Under the pieces are notes generated by a model that searched no databases, had not been told where the DNA came from, and saw only the letters and a list, made by a program, of their open reading frames with translations. Source: Paraflavitalea pollutisoli (GTDB taxonomy: Bacteria > Bacteroidota > Bacteroidia > Chitinophagales > Chitinophagaceae). Taken from it: a DNA stretch of 64,000 bases. Made by a program: the position numbers and the translations under genes. The stretch is from NCBI RefSeq assembly GCF_029360705.1, contig NZ_JARKMX010000002.1:620001-684000 (forward strand), given 5' to 3'. How positions within the stretch are numbered: the first letter of the stretch is position 1; every line of letters starts with the position of its first letter. This document shows, in pieces, positions 34,972-43,916 of this stretch.

Positions 34972-35883
34972 TTATCTTCCTTGTTTTTCCAACTGGAACA
35001 AGGAGATGAGCTCTGAACCGGAGAGTGCTTTCTTATACACCCTGAACTCGTCGAGCTTGCCCGTGTAGGTTTTCATCCAGGATTCCAGTCCGTTGAAGGG
35101 TGGATTGCCCAAGTGGTTCTGATATCCCCCGAGAATGAACCGCGTAGCATTCTTGAAGGCCAATGCACCCAATGGTACACCGGTAGACGCGGTCCTCTTG
35201 GATTCAGCATCTGTAAACCCTACTTTGTTGCCGTTGGCATACATGGCAAAGGTGGAAGTGGCCTCGTCGTAGGTATAGGCGATGTGCCGCCAGCCGCTGT
35301 ACATATCATTGATCCGCTTGTCACCGGTGGTTTCCATCCAGTGTTCCGCATTGGGCACGGCGGGGGTCACGTTCTTTTCAAAGTGCACCTTCACCAGCAT
35401 GCGGTTCTCAGAAGCACCTGCACTTTCGATCAGCATGAAAAAATTGCCCCAGAAGGAGCCATCCTGCTTGGCCACGGTGAAAACACCCTGCGCTCCATCG
35501 GGATGCTTTTCGGTATTGATCCACATCGATACGGTGTAGCTGGTGAGCGATGCCAGCGGGCCTGCATTGGCGAATGCAATGAAAGAACTATCACCCGCCT
35601 GGTAGGCTTGTCCTTTCTTGCCGGCAGTGAAACCGCCACCGCGGCCGGTGAGGGTACCGCCGGTTACGCCACCTTTGCTATCCGCGTAGGAGCCGTCGAG
35701 CGGCCAGTACGCTACGAGGTCTGCCGGAGCGATCTCGTTTGAGTTCGTGTAATTCCCGATGGGTGGCGGATCACCTTTGGGAAAATCATCTTCCAGCTCT
35801 GCCTTGGTACAGGCTGTAGCCAATACCATCAGACCGAGCGCTACACTGGCCAGGCGGCTGCTATTTTTATATTGCGTTGTCAT
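34972..35883 (-). CDS. LamG-domain surface lipoprotein (SusE/F position)
   Basis: A 303-residue lipoprotein (lipobox in VLATAC, Cys at about 25) with one concanavalin-A-like LamG_3 domain: VAYWPLDGSYADSKGG opens it, YTVSMWINTEKHP and WRHIAYTYDEATSTFAMYANG are the central strands, and GKLDEFRVYKKALSGSEL closes it. It follows susD directly, the usual place of the accessory surface glycan-binding protein (SusE/SusF equivalent). Such proteins help bind the polysaccharide but lack catalytic residues. I see no glycosidase motif, so binding is the best guess. Confidence 0.85.
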   Translation of the reverse strand: MTTQYKNSSRLASVALGLMVLATACTKAELEDDFPKGDPPPIGNYTNSNEIAPADLVAYWPLDGSYADSKGGVTGGTLTGRGGGFTAGKKGQAYQAGDSSFIAFANAGPLASLTSYTVSMWINTEKHPDGAQGVFTVAKQDGSFWGNFFMLIESAGASENRMLVKVHFEKNVTPAVPNAEHWMETTGDKRINDMYSGWRHIAYTYDEATSTFAMYANGNKVGFTDAESKRTASTGVPLGALAFKNATRFILGGYQNHLGNPPFNGLESWMKTYTGKLDEFRVYKKALSGSELISLFQLEKQGR

Positions 35884-35907
35884 AACAATCGTTTTAACCG
35901 ATGATGA

Positions 35908-37470
35908 TTAGTAATTGGGGTTTTGTGTGAGGCGGTTGCCACTGAGGTCACGTTGTATTTGCGGAATGGGAAACAACTCATGTTTTCCATCCACAAAAGC
36001 CTTTCCATGGGCACGCATGACGGTACCGGCACGTCCCTGCCGTACCAGGTCGAAGAAGCGATCGTGCTCCATGGCCAACTCTACCCGGCGTTCTTTCCAA
36101 ACATTATCTACGGTGCCGGTGGTGGTGCCCAGGTTTCTTTTTGCCCGCAGCTCATTGAGCTTGGTCGTTCCATCGCCATTGCCCAGCCTGGCTGCCGCTT
36201 CTGCATAGATCAGCACGACTTCTGCATAGCGGAGTATCCTGATGTTCTTGGGCTTGTAATCTTTATCGGTATAGCCATTGCAGCTGGCGGTTTCCCGGAA
36301 GGGGCTATGATACGCTTTGTAGTTATAGCGCTGGTTCTCGACCGAGTCCTGGGTGGGAATGCGGAATCCATCCCACAGCAGGGTGCCTGCGTTGGCGCCA
36401 CCGGTCGCATTGATGAATATAATGGTGCCTGCCCGGCGGGTATCACCCGGCTCGTAGGCGTTGGCGAGATCGGCTGACGGGGTATTGAGGCCAAAGCCAA
36501 GATCTCCATCATACTGGAGGCCATTGACATTGTTTCTCCAGGCAGCTTTGGAGCGGGGGCCCTGACCATTGCTGTATATCTGGCTTACGGCATCGCAGTT
36601 GGTTTGTCCGCGGTGTGTGCCGGTCTGTACTTCAAAGATCGACTCGCTGTTGTTGGCTCCTACTTCCCGGAACATGCCGGCATAGTCATCGGTCAGTGCG
36701 TACCGGCCCGACGTGATGACTGCGCTGGACAGGTCGAAGGCTTTCTGGTAATTCTTTTCATACAGGTATACCTTGGCCAGCAAACCCTGCGCAGCACCTT
36801 TGGTGGCACGGCCTATGGTTGCTCCTGCATCTCCTTTCACCGGCAGGTTGTCGACCCCGTATTGCAGGTCTTCTTCTATGAGCTTATAGATGTCGGCGGC
36901 TGAGGCCCTTATTTGAATTTCATCGCTGTTGACCTCTGCCGGTGTCAATACCCGCGTGATCTTGGGTACGCCGCCGAACATTCTTACGAGGTTGAAGTAG
37001 TACAGTCCACGGAGGAACCGTACTTCGCCCAGCAGCCGGCGCTTGACCGTTTCATCAATCGTACTGGTGTTCAGGATATCGATCGCTTTGTTGGTGCGGG
37101 CGATGGCCTGGTAATGACCCAGCCACAGGTTGTTGAAAATGTCATTGGCTGGTGTGAATGTGAAATTATCCAGCTGACCGCCTGCCGAGTAGTCGCCGGC
37201 CGTACTGCCTTTATCGGAGTTGTCAGAAGTGACATCGCCGGCAAAGGCCATTAGAAACCCAACGGTATTGTTTCCAAAGCCGCCAAAATAGAGCGTGTTG
37301 TACACCCCGGTCACCAGGTTGGTGGCCGCGTTGGGGTCGGTCAGTACCTGCTCTTCGGTGATCTGCCCCTGGGGCGGCACGTCCAGGAAGCTTTTACCAC
37401 AACTCAATGCTATCAGCAGCGGCACAGCCAGCAGCAGCATCCATTTACCAAGTTGTTTTATCGTTCTCAT
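35908..37470 (-). CDS. SusD/RagB-type glycan-binding lipoprotein
   Basis: 520-residue surface lipoprotein of the second Sus locus. The lipobox is ALSC with mature start CGKSFLDVPPQGQITEEQ. The family signatures LLGEVRFLRGLYYFNLVRM, GLLAKVYLYEKNYQKAFDL, RYAEVVLIYAEAAARLGN and RVELAMEHDRFFDLVRQG are all present. It belongs to the larger RagB/SusD subgroup. It is 27 bases below susC and 24 bases above the LamG gene, so the three are co-transcribed. Confidence 0.95.
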   Translation of the reverse strand: MRTIKQLGKWMLLLAVPLLIALSCGKSFLDVPPQGQITEEQVLTDPNAATNLVTGVYNTLYFGGFGNNTVGFLMAFAGDVTSDNSDKGSTAGDYSAGGQLDNFTFTPANDIFNNLWLGHYQAIARTNKAIDILNTSTIDETVKRRLLGEVRFLRGLYYFNLVRMFGGVPKITRVLTPAEVNSDEIQIRASAADIYKLIEEDLQYGVDNLPVKGDAGATIGRATKGAAQGLLAKVYLYEKNYQKAFDLSSAVITSGRYALTDDYAGMFREVGANNSESIFEVQTGTHRGQTNCDAVSQIYSNGQGPRSKAAWRNNVNGLQYDGDLGFGLNTPSADLANAYEPGDTRRAGTIIFINATGGANAGTLLWDGFRIPTQDSVENQRYNYKAYHSPFRETASCNGYTDKDYKPKNIRILRYAEVVLIYAEAAARLGNGDGTTKLNELRAKRNLGTTTGTVDNVWKERRVELAMEHDRFFDLVRQGRAGTVMRAHGKAFVDGKHELFPIPQIQRDLSGNRLTQNPNY

Positions 37471-37497
37471 ATCAAATGCGTTTGTCTGAATGATTAA

Positions 37498-40400
37498 TTA
37501 GAAACCAAGGTTTACACCCAATGCAAATGTGCGGGTGGTGGGATATACACCCAGTTCAATGCCCGCATTGAGCGTAGGCCTGTCGCCTGTTGGCAGCAAC
37601 TCTGGTGTAAAACCGGTAAACGGTGTGATGGTGATCAGGTTCTGCCCGGTGAGGTATACACGCAGGTTGTTGATGCGCCATCTGTCGAGTGTCTTCTTCG
37701 GAATGGTGTAACCGATGGTCAGGTTGTTTAACCGCAGGAAGTCACCTTTCTCGAGGAACCAGGTAGATGCCGGCAGCTGACCGGTATGTGCCCTGGGCAC
37801 GGGGGTATTGGTGTTGTTGGGCGTCCAGCGGTTCTTGGCTTCATACGCTTCGAGGTTGTCTCTGGCATCGATACCACGGGTCGCTTTTTTACCATTGTAG
37901 ATCTTTCCGCCTGCGGTGCCATAGGCATTGAGGCTGAAATCGAAATCATTGTAGTCTACGCCAATGGTAAAGCCGTAGGTGATCTTGGGAATATAAGCGC
38001 CATGGTAGGTACGATCGAGGTCGTTGATGATACCGTCGGGTTTACCATCGGGGCCACTGATATCGCGGTAGCGAAGATCACCGATGCGGGCATCTTTCTG
38101 GGCGGAGGCATCTATCTCGGCCTGTGACTGGAATATGCCATCATCTTGCAGCAGGAAGAAGCTACCGATGGGCTGTCCATTGTCTGACTTGGTGATATTG
38201 CCCTGGCCCGATACAGCGCCTGCGAAGAGCGCCTGGCCGCCGTTGAGTCCAATGATCTCATTTTTGTTGTAAGCGATATTACCACTGATGTTGTAGGTAA
38301 GGTCGTTGGTGATCTTATCATTCCATCCCAGCGAGAGTTCCACACCCGCATTGCGGAAGTTGGCGGCATTTACGATGGCCTGTCCATCCTGATCGCCCAG
38401 GGTGGCTGGTATGTTTACATACACCAGGGCGTCGGTTGTTTTCTTGTTGTAGTAGTCAATTTCACCGCTCAGGCGTTTGCCGAGTGTGGTAAATTCCAGC
38501 CCTACGTTGTATTCTTCGGTGATCTCCCACTTTACGTTCTTGTCATTCAACTGATCGAAGGAGATGCCCAGTTGGCCTGTGCCCTGAAAATAATACGGCA
38601 CGTTGATAGTGGCCAGCGAGTAATAGAGCGAGGTGGGAATGTTGTCGTTACCAACCCTACCCCAACTACCACGCAGTTTCAGGTTACTGAAGACATCCTG
38701 GTTGGCCATGAAGTCTTCGGCCGTGATATTCCAGCCGAGACCGACCGAGGGGAAATAACCCCAGCGGTTGTCGCTGCTGAAACGCGATGTACCATCTGCC
38801 CGGAAGGTGGCCGTGAGCAGGTAGCGGCTGTCGTAAGAATAATTGACCCGGCTGATGTAGGAGTTGCGTGTCCATTTATCGCCCGAGTTGGAATTGGTGA
38901 TGGTGTTATCTGCGGTACCGGTGTTGAGGAACCATTGGTTCCTGTTTTCAGGTACGTCGCGGCGGCTGCCTACGAGGCTGCTGAAGCGGTACTGCTCGGA
39001 GGTGATGCCCACCAGTACGTTCAGGCTATGCTTATCGAATGTTTTAGCGAAGGTGGCCGTATTGTCCCATACCCATTTGCTGGCCTGGTTGGAGGTAGCG
39101 GTCAGCACGCTGTTTGTTTGCTGCTGGTTGCCGCCTGCTGTGAGGAAGGTAACGGTATCACTGCCGTACTTGTATTGGTAGGTGGTGTTCTTATAAAAAT
39201 CCAGGTCGACACCCATGCTGGAGCGCAGGGTGAGCCAGTCGACGGGTTTATAATCCAGCGCGAAGGTTCCCTGGAGGCGGTTGCCGATGCCGTTGTTGTA
39301 GCGCTTTTCTAGTTGCAGGAGGGGATTGGCCACGTTGTTGGCGGCTGAGGTATTGCCATAGCGGTTGCCGATCTTGGCTGGTACATAGGGAGCGGCGCGG
39401 TAGGCATTGTTCAGCACATTGGGGTCTATATCATCGAGATCGAAGCGGCTGTAGGATACGAGGGTTGACAACCTCAGCTTGCTGGTGATCCTGTAGTCGT
39501 TGTTGGAACGAAGGGTAAAGCGGTTGAACTTATTCTGCTCTACGATGCCTTCTTCGGACAGGTAGCCTGCACTCAGGAAATAGGTCATCTTATCGTTGCC
39601 GCCGGACAGCGACACGTTGTGGTTCTGGATGAAGCCTGTGCGAAGTATTTCATCGAACCAGTCGGTTTGGTGGCCTGTGAGGCGGGATGCGGGTACGAGG
39701 CTGTCGCCACTGCCGTAGTAAACACTGGCTTCGTTGAGGTAATTGGCATATTGGTTGGGGCCAGCCATGTCGACCAGGCTGGTAGCTTCCCGTACGCCTA
39801 CCGTTCCATCGTATGCTACTACCATTTTACCGGTACGCCCTTTTTTGGTGGTGATGAGCAATACGCCGTTGGCCGCCCGCATACCATAGATGGCGGTGGC
39901 AGATGCGTCTTTCAGCACATCCATCGTCACGATATCGGCAGAGTTGATGTTGCGGATATCATCGGTGATGACCCCGTCTACCACGTACAACGGATTGGCG
40001 CCACCGAGCATGGTGCCGGTACCGCGAACCCGTACTACGGGTAGGCTGTTGGGCTGTCCGGAACTGATGACCTGTACGCCAGCTACGCGTCCCTGCATGG
40101 CCTGGGTGGGTGTTTGCACTGGCTGCTTGGCCAGATCGGCTCCTTTTACGGAGGCGACGGAGCCGGTGAGGTCTCTTTTGCGTTGTGTACCATAACCTAC
40201 TACGACCACCTGGTCGAGGGCGGAGGAGCTGGCATTGAGGGTAATATTGATGGTCGTTTGGGTACCCACCACGACTTCCTGGGTTTCGAAGCCTACGGAA
40301 GAAATGACCAGGGTGGCATTGTCGGGCACGGTGAGGGAGAAATTGCCGTTGGCGTCGGTAGCGGTGCCGGCGTTGGAGCCTTTGATCCGGACGGAGGCGC

Positions 40401-40830
40401 CTACGATGGGACTTCCGACGGAGTCGGTGACCTTACCCGTGACTTCGGCGGGCTGCACGACCATATCAGCGCGTTTCAGTACGACGAGCTTTTTGTTGAG
40501 TACTTCGTAAGTCAGTGAGGTGTTTTGCAACACCCGCTGTACCACGGACAGTACTTCTTCTTCCACTGCACTGATGTTTACTTTCTGCCCTGCCGTCAAC
40601 AAGTTCTCATTGTATAAGAACCGATAATCAGTCTTCTTTTCTATCGCCGCCAGGACCTTTTTGATATCGGCGGATTGCATGTTGAGGGTGATCCGGGATT
40701 GCGAATAGACGCCGGCTGACACATGCAGACAACTAATAAGGAGTATGGCAACCGTCAACTTCATGATTAATGCGAGCTTTAATAGTCCAGGCCTCCCGAA
40801 GAAATCGGGAAAAGTCCTCTTTTTTTTCAT
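37498..40830 (-). CDS. SusC/RagA-type TonB-dependent transporter with STN domain
   Basis: Outer-membrane importer of 1110 residues, the presumed entry port for the beta-1,2-glucan oligosaccharides released by the GH144 enzymes. The signal segment (LALIMKLTVAILLISCLHVSA) is followed by an STN domain (ITLNMQSADIKKVLAAIEKK) that links it to the FecR encoded just upstream, then a CarboxypepD_reg-like domain (VTDSVGSPIVGASVRIKGS), the plug with VVVGYGTQRKRDLTGSVAS and VVDGVITDD, and the barrel ending in FALGVNLGF. The two SusC proteins of the window are of similar design but only moderately alike, so they probably serve different glycans. Confidence 0.96.
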   Translation of the reverse strand: MKKKRTFPDFFGRPGLLKLALIMKLTVAILLISCLHVSAGVYSQSRITLNMQSADIKKVLAAIEKKTDYRFLYNENLLTAGQKVNISAVEEEVLSVVQRVLQNTSLTYEVLNKKLVVLKRADMVVQPAEVTGKVTDSVGSPIVGASVRIKGSNAGTATDANGNFSLTVPDNATLVISSVGFETQEVVVGTQTTINITLNASSSALDQVVVVGYGTQRKRDLTGSVASVKGADLAKQPVQTPTQAMQGRVAGVQVISSGQPNSLPVVRVRGTGTMLGGANPLYVVDGVITDDIRNINSADIVTMDVLKDASATAIYGMRAANGVLLITTKKGRTGKMVVAYDGTVGVREATSLVDMAGPNQYANYLNEASVYYGSGDSLVPASRLTGHQTDWFDEILRTGFIQNHNVSLSGGNDKMTYFLSAGYLSEEGIVEQNKFNRFTLRSNNDYRITSKLRLSTLVSYSRFDLDDIDPNVLNNAYRAAPYVPAKIGNRYGNTSAANNVANPLLQLEKRYNNGIGNRLQGTFALDYKPVDWLTLRSSMGVDLDFYKNTTYQYKYGSDTVTFLTAGGNQQQTNSVLTATSNQASKWVWDNTATFAKTFDKHSLNVLVGITSEQYRFSSLVGSRRDVPENRNQWFLNTGTADNTITNSNSGDKWTRNSYISRVNYSYDSRYLLTATFRADGTSRFSSDNRWGYFPSVGLGWNITAEDFMANQDVFSNLKLRGSWGRVGNDNIPTSLYYSLATINVPYYFQGTGQLGISFDQLNDKNVKWEITEEYNVGLEFTTLGKRLSGEIDYYNKKTTDALVYVNIPATLGDQDGQAIVNAANFRNAGVELSLGWNDKITNDLTYNISGNIAYNKNEIIGLNGGQALFAGAVSGQGNITKSDNGQPIGSFFLLQDDGIFQSQAEIDASAQKDARIGDLRYRDISGPDGKPDGIINDLDRTYHGAYIPKITYGFTIGVDYNDFDFSLNAYGTAGGKIYNGKKATRGIDARDNLEAYEAKNRWTPNNTNTPVPRAHTGQLPASTWFLEKGDFLRLNNLTIGYTIPKKTLDRWRINNLRVYLTGQNLITITPFTGFTPELLPTGDRPTLNAGIELGVYPTTRTFALGVNLGF

Positions 40831-40912
40831 ACTTTAAGCTTTGAAAAGGGTTATCAAATGGTACGTTCAACTTTGCGAGGGTTGTAAGCATACCTTAATC
40901 TTTTTCGCCAAC

Positions 40913-40944
40913 AAACGGGGTTCCGCGCCAACGGAATCCTGTTT
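40913..40944 (-). promoter_or_regulatory. Conserved fecR-susC hairpin, copy 2
   Basis: On the minus strand 40944-40932 and 40925-40913 pair at 11 of 13 positions around the loop TTGGCG. It corresponds to the hairpin at 18589-18610: both read CAGGATYCCGTTGGMGCGGRAYCC, and the C-G pair of copy 1 is replaced by T-A here. It lies 83 bases above the susC ATG, the same distance as in the first locus. Confidence 0.6.
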
Positions 40945-41012
40945 GCTTTTCCGGATGTATTTAAGTGCTGTTCAATTGGTACATCGGCAGTCTGTTGTTT
41001 AGTTAGTAATCG

Positions 41013-42122
41013 CTATCTGGATATCGTTATCGACTTTCCCTGTATGCGGTAGGTAAAGGGGGAGGTAATGGCCAGTCCTCTTAATGCTTCTCCAATCGTT
41101 TCGTCTTCAAATACCCCGGTAAACCGCATGGCGGACACGTGTTCATCTGTTAACCGGATCGTGACGCCATACCAGCGTTCGAGCCTGGTGGCCAGCTCCG
41201 GAAATGATTCGTTCGTAAAGACCAGTTTGTTATCGAGCCAGGACGTTTCGGCATAGGTGCTATCGTCCTGCTGCGAAAGTCCTTTGATCACAACCAATGC
41301 ATTGCGCTGATCTTTTTGACTTTTGGCTATGTTTTCGGTCATGGGCAAGGTGTCGTTGTTGTTGACGACGATCTTTTCATGTGGCTTCAAAATGATCTTT
41401 TCGGCTGGTCTGTTTTTTAACCGTACTTCTATACTACCATGTATCAGGGCAGCTTCGGCGGTTTTGTCGTTGGGGTAAGACCGCAGGTTGAATTGCGTGC
41501 CCAACACTTTTATATCCATTTGTGCCGTATGGATGATAAATGGTTTCTTTTCATTCCGCACTACGTCAAAATAACCTTCGCCCCATAAGGTGACCTCGCG
41601 CAGGGTAGTGTTGAACTCTTTGTCGTAGGTGAGTTTGCTACCCGCATTCAGCCATACCTGTGTGCCGTCTGGTAATTGGACCTTTGTCCGGGAACCATTT
41701 TTAGTTATGATCTCGCTGGGTTGGTTCTTTACTGTTGCGGTCTGTCGGCTGGCAGCCGAAGGGAGCATCATCCAGTAAAAAAACCATGCCGTGGCAAGTA
41801 CGGCGGCCGCGATGCCCACATACTTCCAATAAATACCGCGGGGCTTTCGGGCCCCTTCCAGCAGGAATGCGTTGTCGTTTGGTGACTGACCGATGGAAAC
41901 CCCTTGTGCGTTCATGCGTGCCAGGTGTTGCTGGTAGCCTGCTGCCAGGATCGCTTCCTCCAACGGCGATGAACCTTGCAGCCACAGATCCGTGATGGCC
42001 TGTACGGGCACATGGAGATCCGGGTGTGTTCGCAACAGTTGCTCCAGCTCCTCCAGCTCGTTGGCCGAGGCTTCCTGCGCCAATTTTCTCGCCACTAGTT
42101 CCCAAATTCGTTCAGTCGACAT
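41013..42122 (-). CDS. FecR family anti-sigma factor
   Basis: From the ATG at 42122 the protein has 369 residues (a TTG at 42164 is possible but less likely). The N-terminal sigma-binding part reads RIWELVARKLAQEASANELEEL, very like the first FecR. A membrane segment lies at about 98-115 (YWKYVGIAAAVLATAWFFYW), followed by the FecR domain (SRTKVQLPDGTQVWLNAGS, YFDVVRNEKKPFIIHT) and the DUF4974 tail (SFPELATRLERWYGVTI, RFTGVFEDETIGEALRGL). Unlike the first locus, no sigma gene stands directly upstream; the nearest ECF sigma gene is at 43917-44489 on the opposite strand. Confidence 0.93.
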   Translation of the reverse strand: MSTERIWELVARKLAQEASANELEELEQLLRTHPDLHVPVQAITDLWLQGSSPLEEAILAAGYQQHLARMNAQGVSIGQSPNDNAFLLEGARKPRGIYWKYVGIAAAVLATAWFFYWMMLPSAASRQTATVKNQPSEIITKNGSRTKVQLPDGTQVWLNAGSKLTYDKEFNTTLREVTLWGEGYFDVVRNEKKPFIIHTAQMDIKVLGTQFNLRSYPNDKTAEAALIHGSIEVRLKNRPAEKIILKPHEKIVVNNNDTLPMTENIAKSQKDQRNALVVIKGLSQQDDSTYAETSWLDNKLVFTNESFPELATRLERWYGVTIRLTDEHVSAMRFTGVFEDETIGEALRGLAITSPFTYRIQGKSITISR

Positions 42123-42519
42123 AGAGTGGTTGGTTGCCTGGTTGGTTAGGTGTCTTATTGTCAAGGAGCCTGAAACCTGATCAAATCCCCCAAAGGGTTA
42201 TAAAAATTATTTTTCGGTGCAGGAAGCAATCATCGATGGACTTGCAGGAATGGCCAACGCGTGGTGACGTGCCAGGAAGCAAAGTTGCGAATAGAAGGGG
42301 TTATGGTTGTCGTCGGTTTCGTGACAAGTTTTGTCATTTTCCCGGTCATGGGTCATGGAAAGGATGGAGAACACGAAATAATTAGTAGGAATCGGGCGCT
42401 TCCCGCATTATTTTTGAGGTATACCAGGCGTTCTTACTTATGCCAACTATCTGCTCCATATCAGTTGTTGGTCGCCCTGGGGCCTCTCCTTACTGCCCGG
42501 CTGGGGGTACAAAATCACT

Positions 42520-42574
42520 CTCGGTTTACTCTAGGTTTACTTCCGGTTTACTCTCGCTTTACTTTTGGTTTACT
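42520..42574. repeat. Five tandem 11-bp repeats in exact phase
   Basis: Five consecutive 11-base units read CTCGGTTTACT, CTAGGTTTACT, TCCGGTTTACT, CTCGCTTTACT and TTTGGTTTACT. The consensus is YTCGGTTTACT; TTTACT is invariant and the first three bases vary. The spacing is about one helical turn, so all units face the same side of DNA. Confidence 0.85.
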
Positions 42575-42688
42575 TGAAATACGCGACAGCTACCTGCTAT
42601 CGACGCTTTAGCTATGCTGTTGCCCTGCGGCATTCCCCCCAACAAGGGTAGGGCGTGTACACTGGTCGTTCAATATATTACGGGTAAT

Positions 42689-42722
42689 AAAAAATGCCCC
42701 GCTTTGCGCGGGGCATTTTTTT
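42689..42722 (-). terminator. Terminator of the outer-membrane barrel protein gene
   Basis: A 14-bp stem (42689-42702 with 42708-42722, A/T-rich at its base) closes a five-base loop. T runs flank it on both strands, so it could act in both directions. It lies about 40 bases beyond the stop at 42761. Confidence 0.88.
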
Positions 42723-42760
42723 AAGCTCTTATGTCAGCCGGACGGTGGGGTCCGGTACTA

Positions 42761-43510
42761 TTATAATCCGCTGAGGGATAAGCCGATCTGGAATGGCCTT
42801 ACATCTGGTCCAAACCCTTCTTTCACGAAAGCGTTGACCTGGTAGCTGGCGAAAATGCCCAGTGCTCCGTAGCCTGCCCGGGCAGTCAGCGACAGACGGG
42901 TTCCGTTGAAATAACGCTTGGATTTTTCTTTCATCGTGTAAGCGTTGATCGTGTTACCTGTCCGGGACTGCAGGGTTTTACCTTTTACGTGTGCGCTCAG
43001 CATGGTACCGACTTTACCGCCCACGGCAAATTTCCAGCTGCGGTTGGTGTTTTCGGGGTTTGACACGAAACGCAGTTCGATGGGCGCTTCGGCAAATGTG
43101 GTGTTGAGCTTGTATTTTTTAAAGTGGTTGGTATCGGCCAGGTTGCGGAACCCGAGGGTATTGCCGCGACGACCGGTGATGTCGATCTCCATTTTATCGA
43201 AATACATGTTATCGCTGCCTACGCCTACACCGATACCTACGCTGAAGCGGGGATCGCTTTTGAAGGGCAGGTCGAACATGAAATATACGTTGAAGGTGCG
43301 GGGCAGGCCTTTTGTGTTGATGGTATCTGGTATTTGGCTCCAACTGTTGTATCCGAGTTGCAGCATAAAGTGGTCGTTGGGCCGGTTGGTGAGTTTTACC
43401 TTACTCCAATCTCTTTTTTTCTTGGGTTCGGCGGCTGTTTTAGTGCTGTCCTGGGCCATTACAGCAGTCATAGAGGCCAGGGCAACGAAAAGCGTCAGGA
43501 TTTTTTTCAT
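42761..43510 (-). CDS. Outer-membrane beta-barrel protein (PorT-like fold)
   Basis: From the ATG at 43510 the protein has 249 residues; a TTG upstream would add seven. The signal peptide is MKKILTLFVALASMTAVMAQ. The mature part starts with a charged stretch (KTAAEPKKKRDWSKVKL) and continues with alternating strands ending in aromatic or small residues (FMLQLGYNSWSQI, RFSVGIGVGVGSDNMYF, SLTARAGYGALGIFASYQV, FQIGLSLSGL), as in small outer-membrane barrels. The specific role is unknown. It is followed by a strong terminator and preceded by the tRNA, so it is transcribed alone. Confidence 0.78.
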   Translation of the reverse strand: MKKILTLFVALASMTAVMAQDSTKTAAEPKKKRDWSKVKLTNRPNDHFMLQLGYNSWSQIPDTINTKGLPRTFNVYFMFDLPFKSDPRFSVGIGVGVGSDNMYFDKMEIDITGRRGNTLGFRNLADTNHFKKYKLNTTFAEAPIELRFVSNPENTNRSWKFAVGGKVGTMLSAHVKGKTLQSRTGNTINAYTMKEKSKRYFNGTRLSLTARAGYGALGIFASYQVNAFVKEGFGPDVRPFQIGLSLSGL

Positions 43511-43567
43511 ACCAGATAAATAATTGATCAAATGTATCCTACGAACGGTTAATGAAAGGTTAAGGTT

Positions 43568-43599
43568 AAAAAAATGCCCATAGCGTAGGCTACGGGCAT
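43568..43599 (-). terminator. Terminator of the CAT-anticodon tRNA
   Basis: ATGCCCATAGC (43574-43584) pairs with GCTACGGGCAT (43589-43599) with one mismatch around GTAG; on the minus strand a run of seven T follows. It begins ten bases after the tRNA 3' end. Confidence 0.85.
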
Positions 43600-43608
43600 G
43601 TATGAAGG

Positions 43609-43682
43609 TGGGCCCTGTTGGTATCGAACCAACGACCCCCTGATTATGAGTCAGATGCTCTAACCGACTGAGCTAAGGGCCC
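43609..43682 (-). tRNA. tRNA with anticodon CAT (Met elongator or Ile2)
   Basis: A complete 74-base cloverleaf on the minus strand: acceptor GGGCCCT with AGGGCCC, D arm GCTC-AGTCGGTTA-GAGC, anticodon loop CTCATAA, variable loop, and T arm GTTGG-TTCGATA-CCAAC, with discriminator A. CCA is not fully encoded. CAT can be elongator Met, or Ile2 when the C is changed to lysidine by TilS. The acceptor stem and the CCTTAGCTCAGT start resemble E. coli Ile2, but this is not decisive. It is not an initiator tRNA, because the first pair is G-C rather than mismatched. Confidence 0.93.
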
Positions 43683-43916
43683 TCTCCGACAGGAGAAAAT
43701 ATGTAAAAAAAGAACTGATCGAAATTAGTGCCTTTAGCTGTGGATCGCTGTTATACTTCTACTCGCTAAAGGGGACAAAGAAAGCGCCGGGATTTCCGGC
43801 GAGTGGCAAAATTAGAGAAATTAGATTACTATGGGGAAGAAATCTACTTTATTTTTTGATTTACCTTGTGCAGGCAGCTATGGACGAGCGATGATGGTCT
43901 TTTATTAACGGTTGCT

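Larger units (their letters stand above)
42123..42760. other. 638-bp non-coding region with phased repeats
   Basis: This gap between fecR and the outer-membrane protein gene holds an inverted repeat TGACAAGTTTTGTCA (42322-42336), the direct repeat GGTCATGGGTCATGG nearby, the five 11-bp repeats at 42520-42574 and a terminator at 42689-42722. A plus-strand open frame of 116 codons runs through it but has no protein-like composition or Shine-Dalgarno. The fecR promoter should lie here; I could not pick a convincing TAnnTTTG. Confidence 0.6.

Noticed and set aside
42261-42611. Plus-strand frame of 116 codons across the 11-bp repeats
   Set aside because: No ribosome-binding site, odd composition, and it is open mainly because the repeat lacks stops. 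I treat the region as non-coding.
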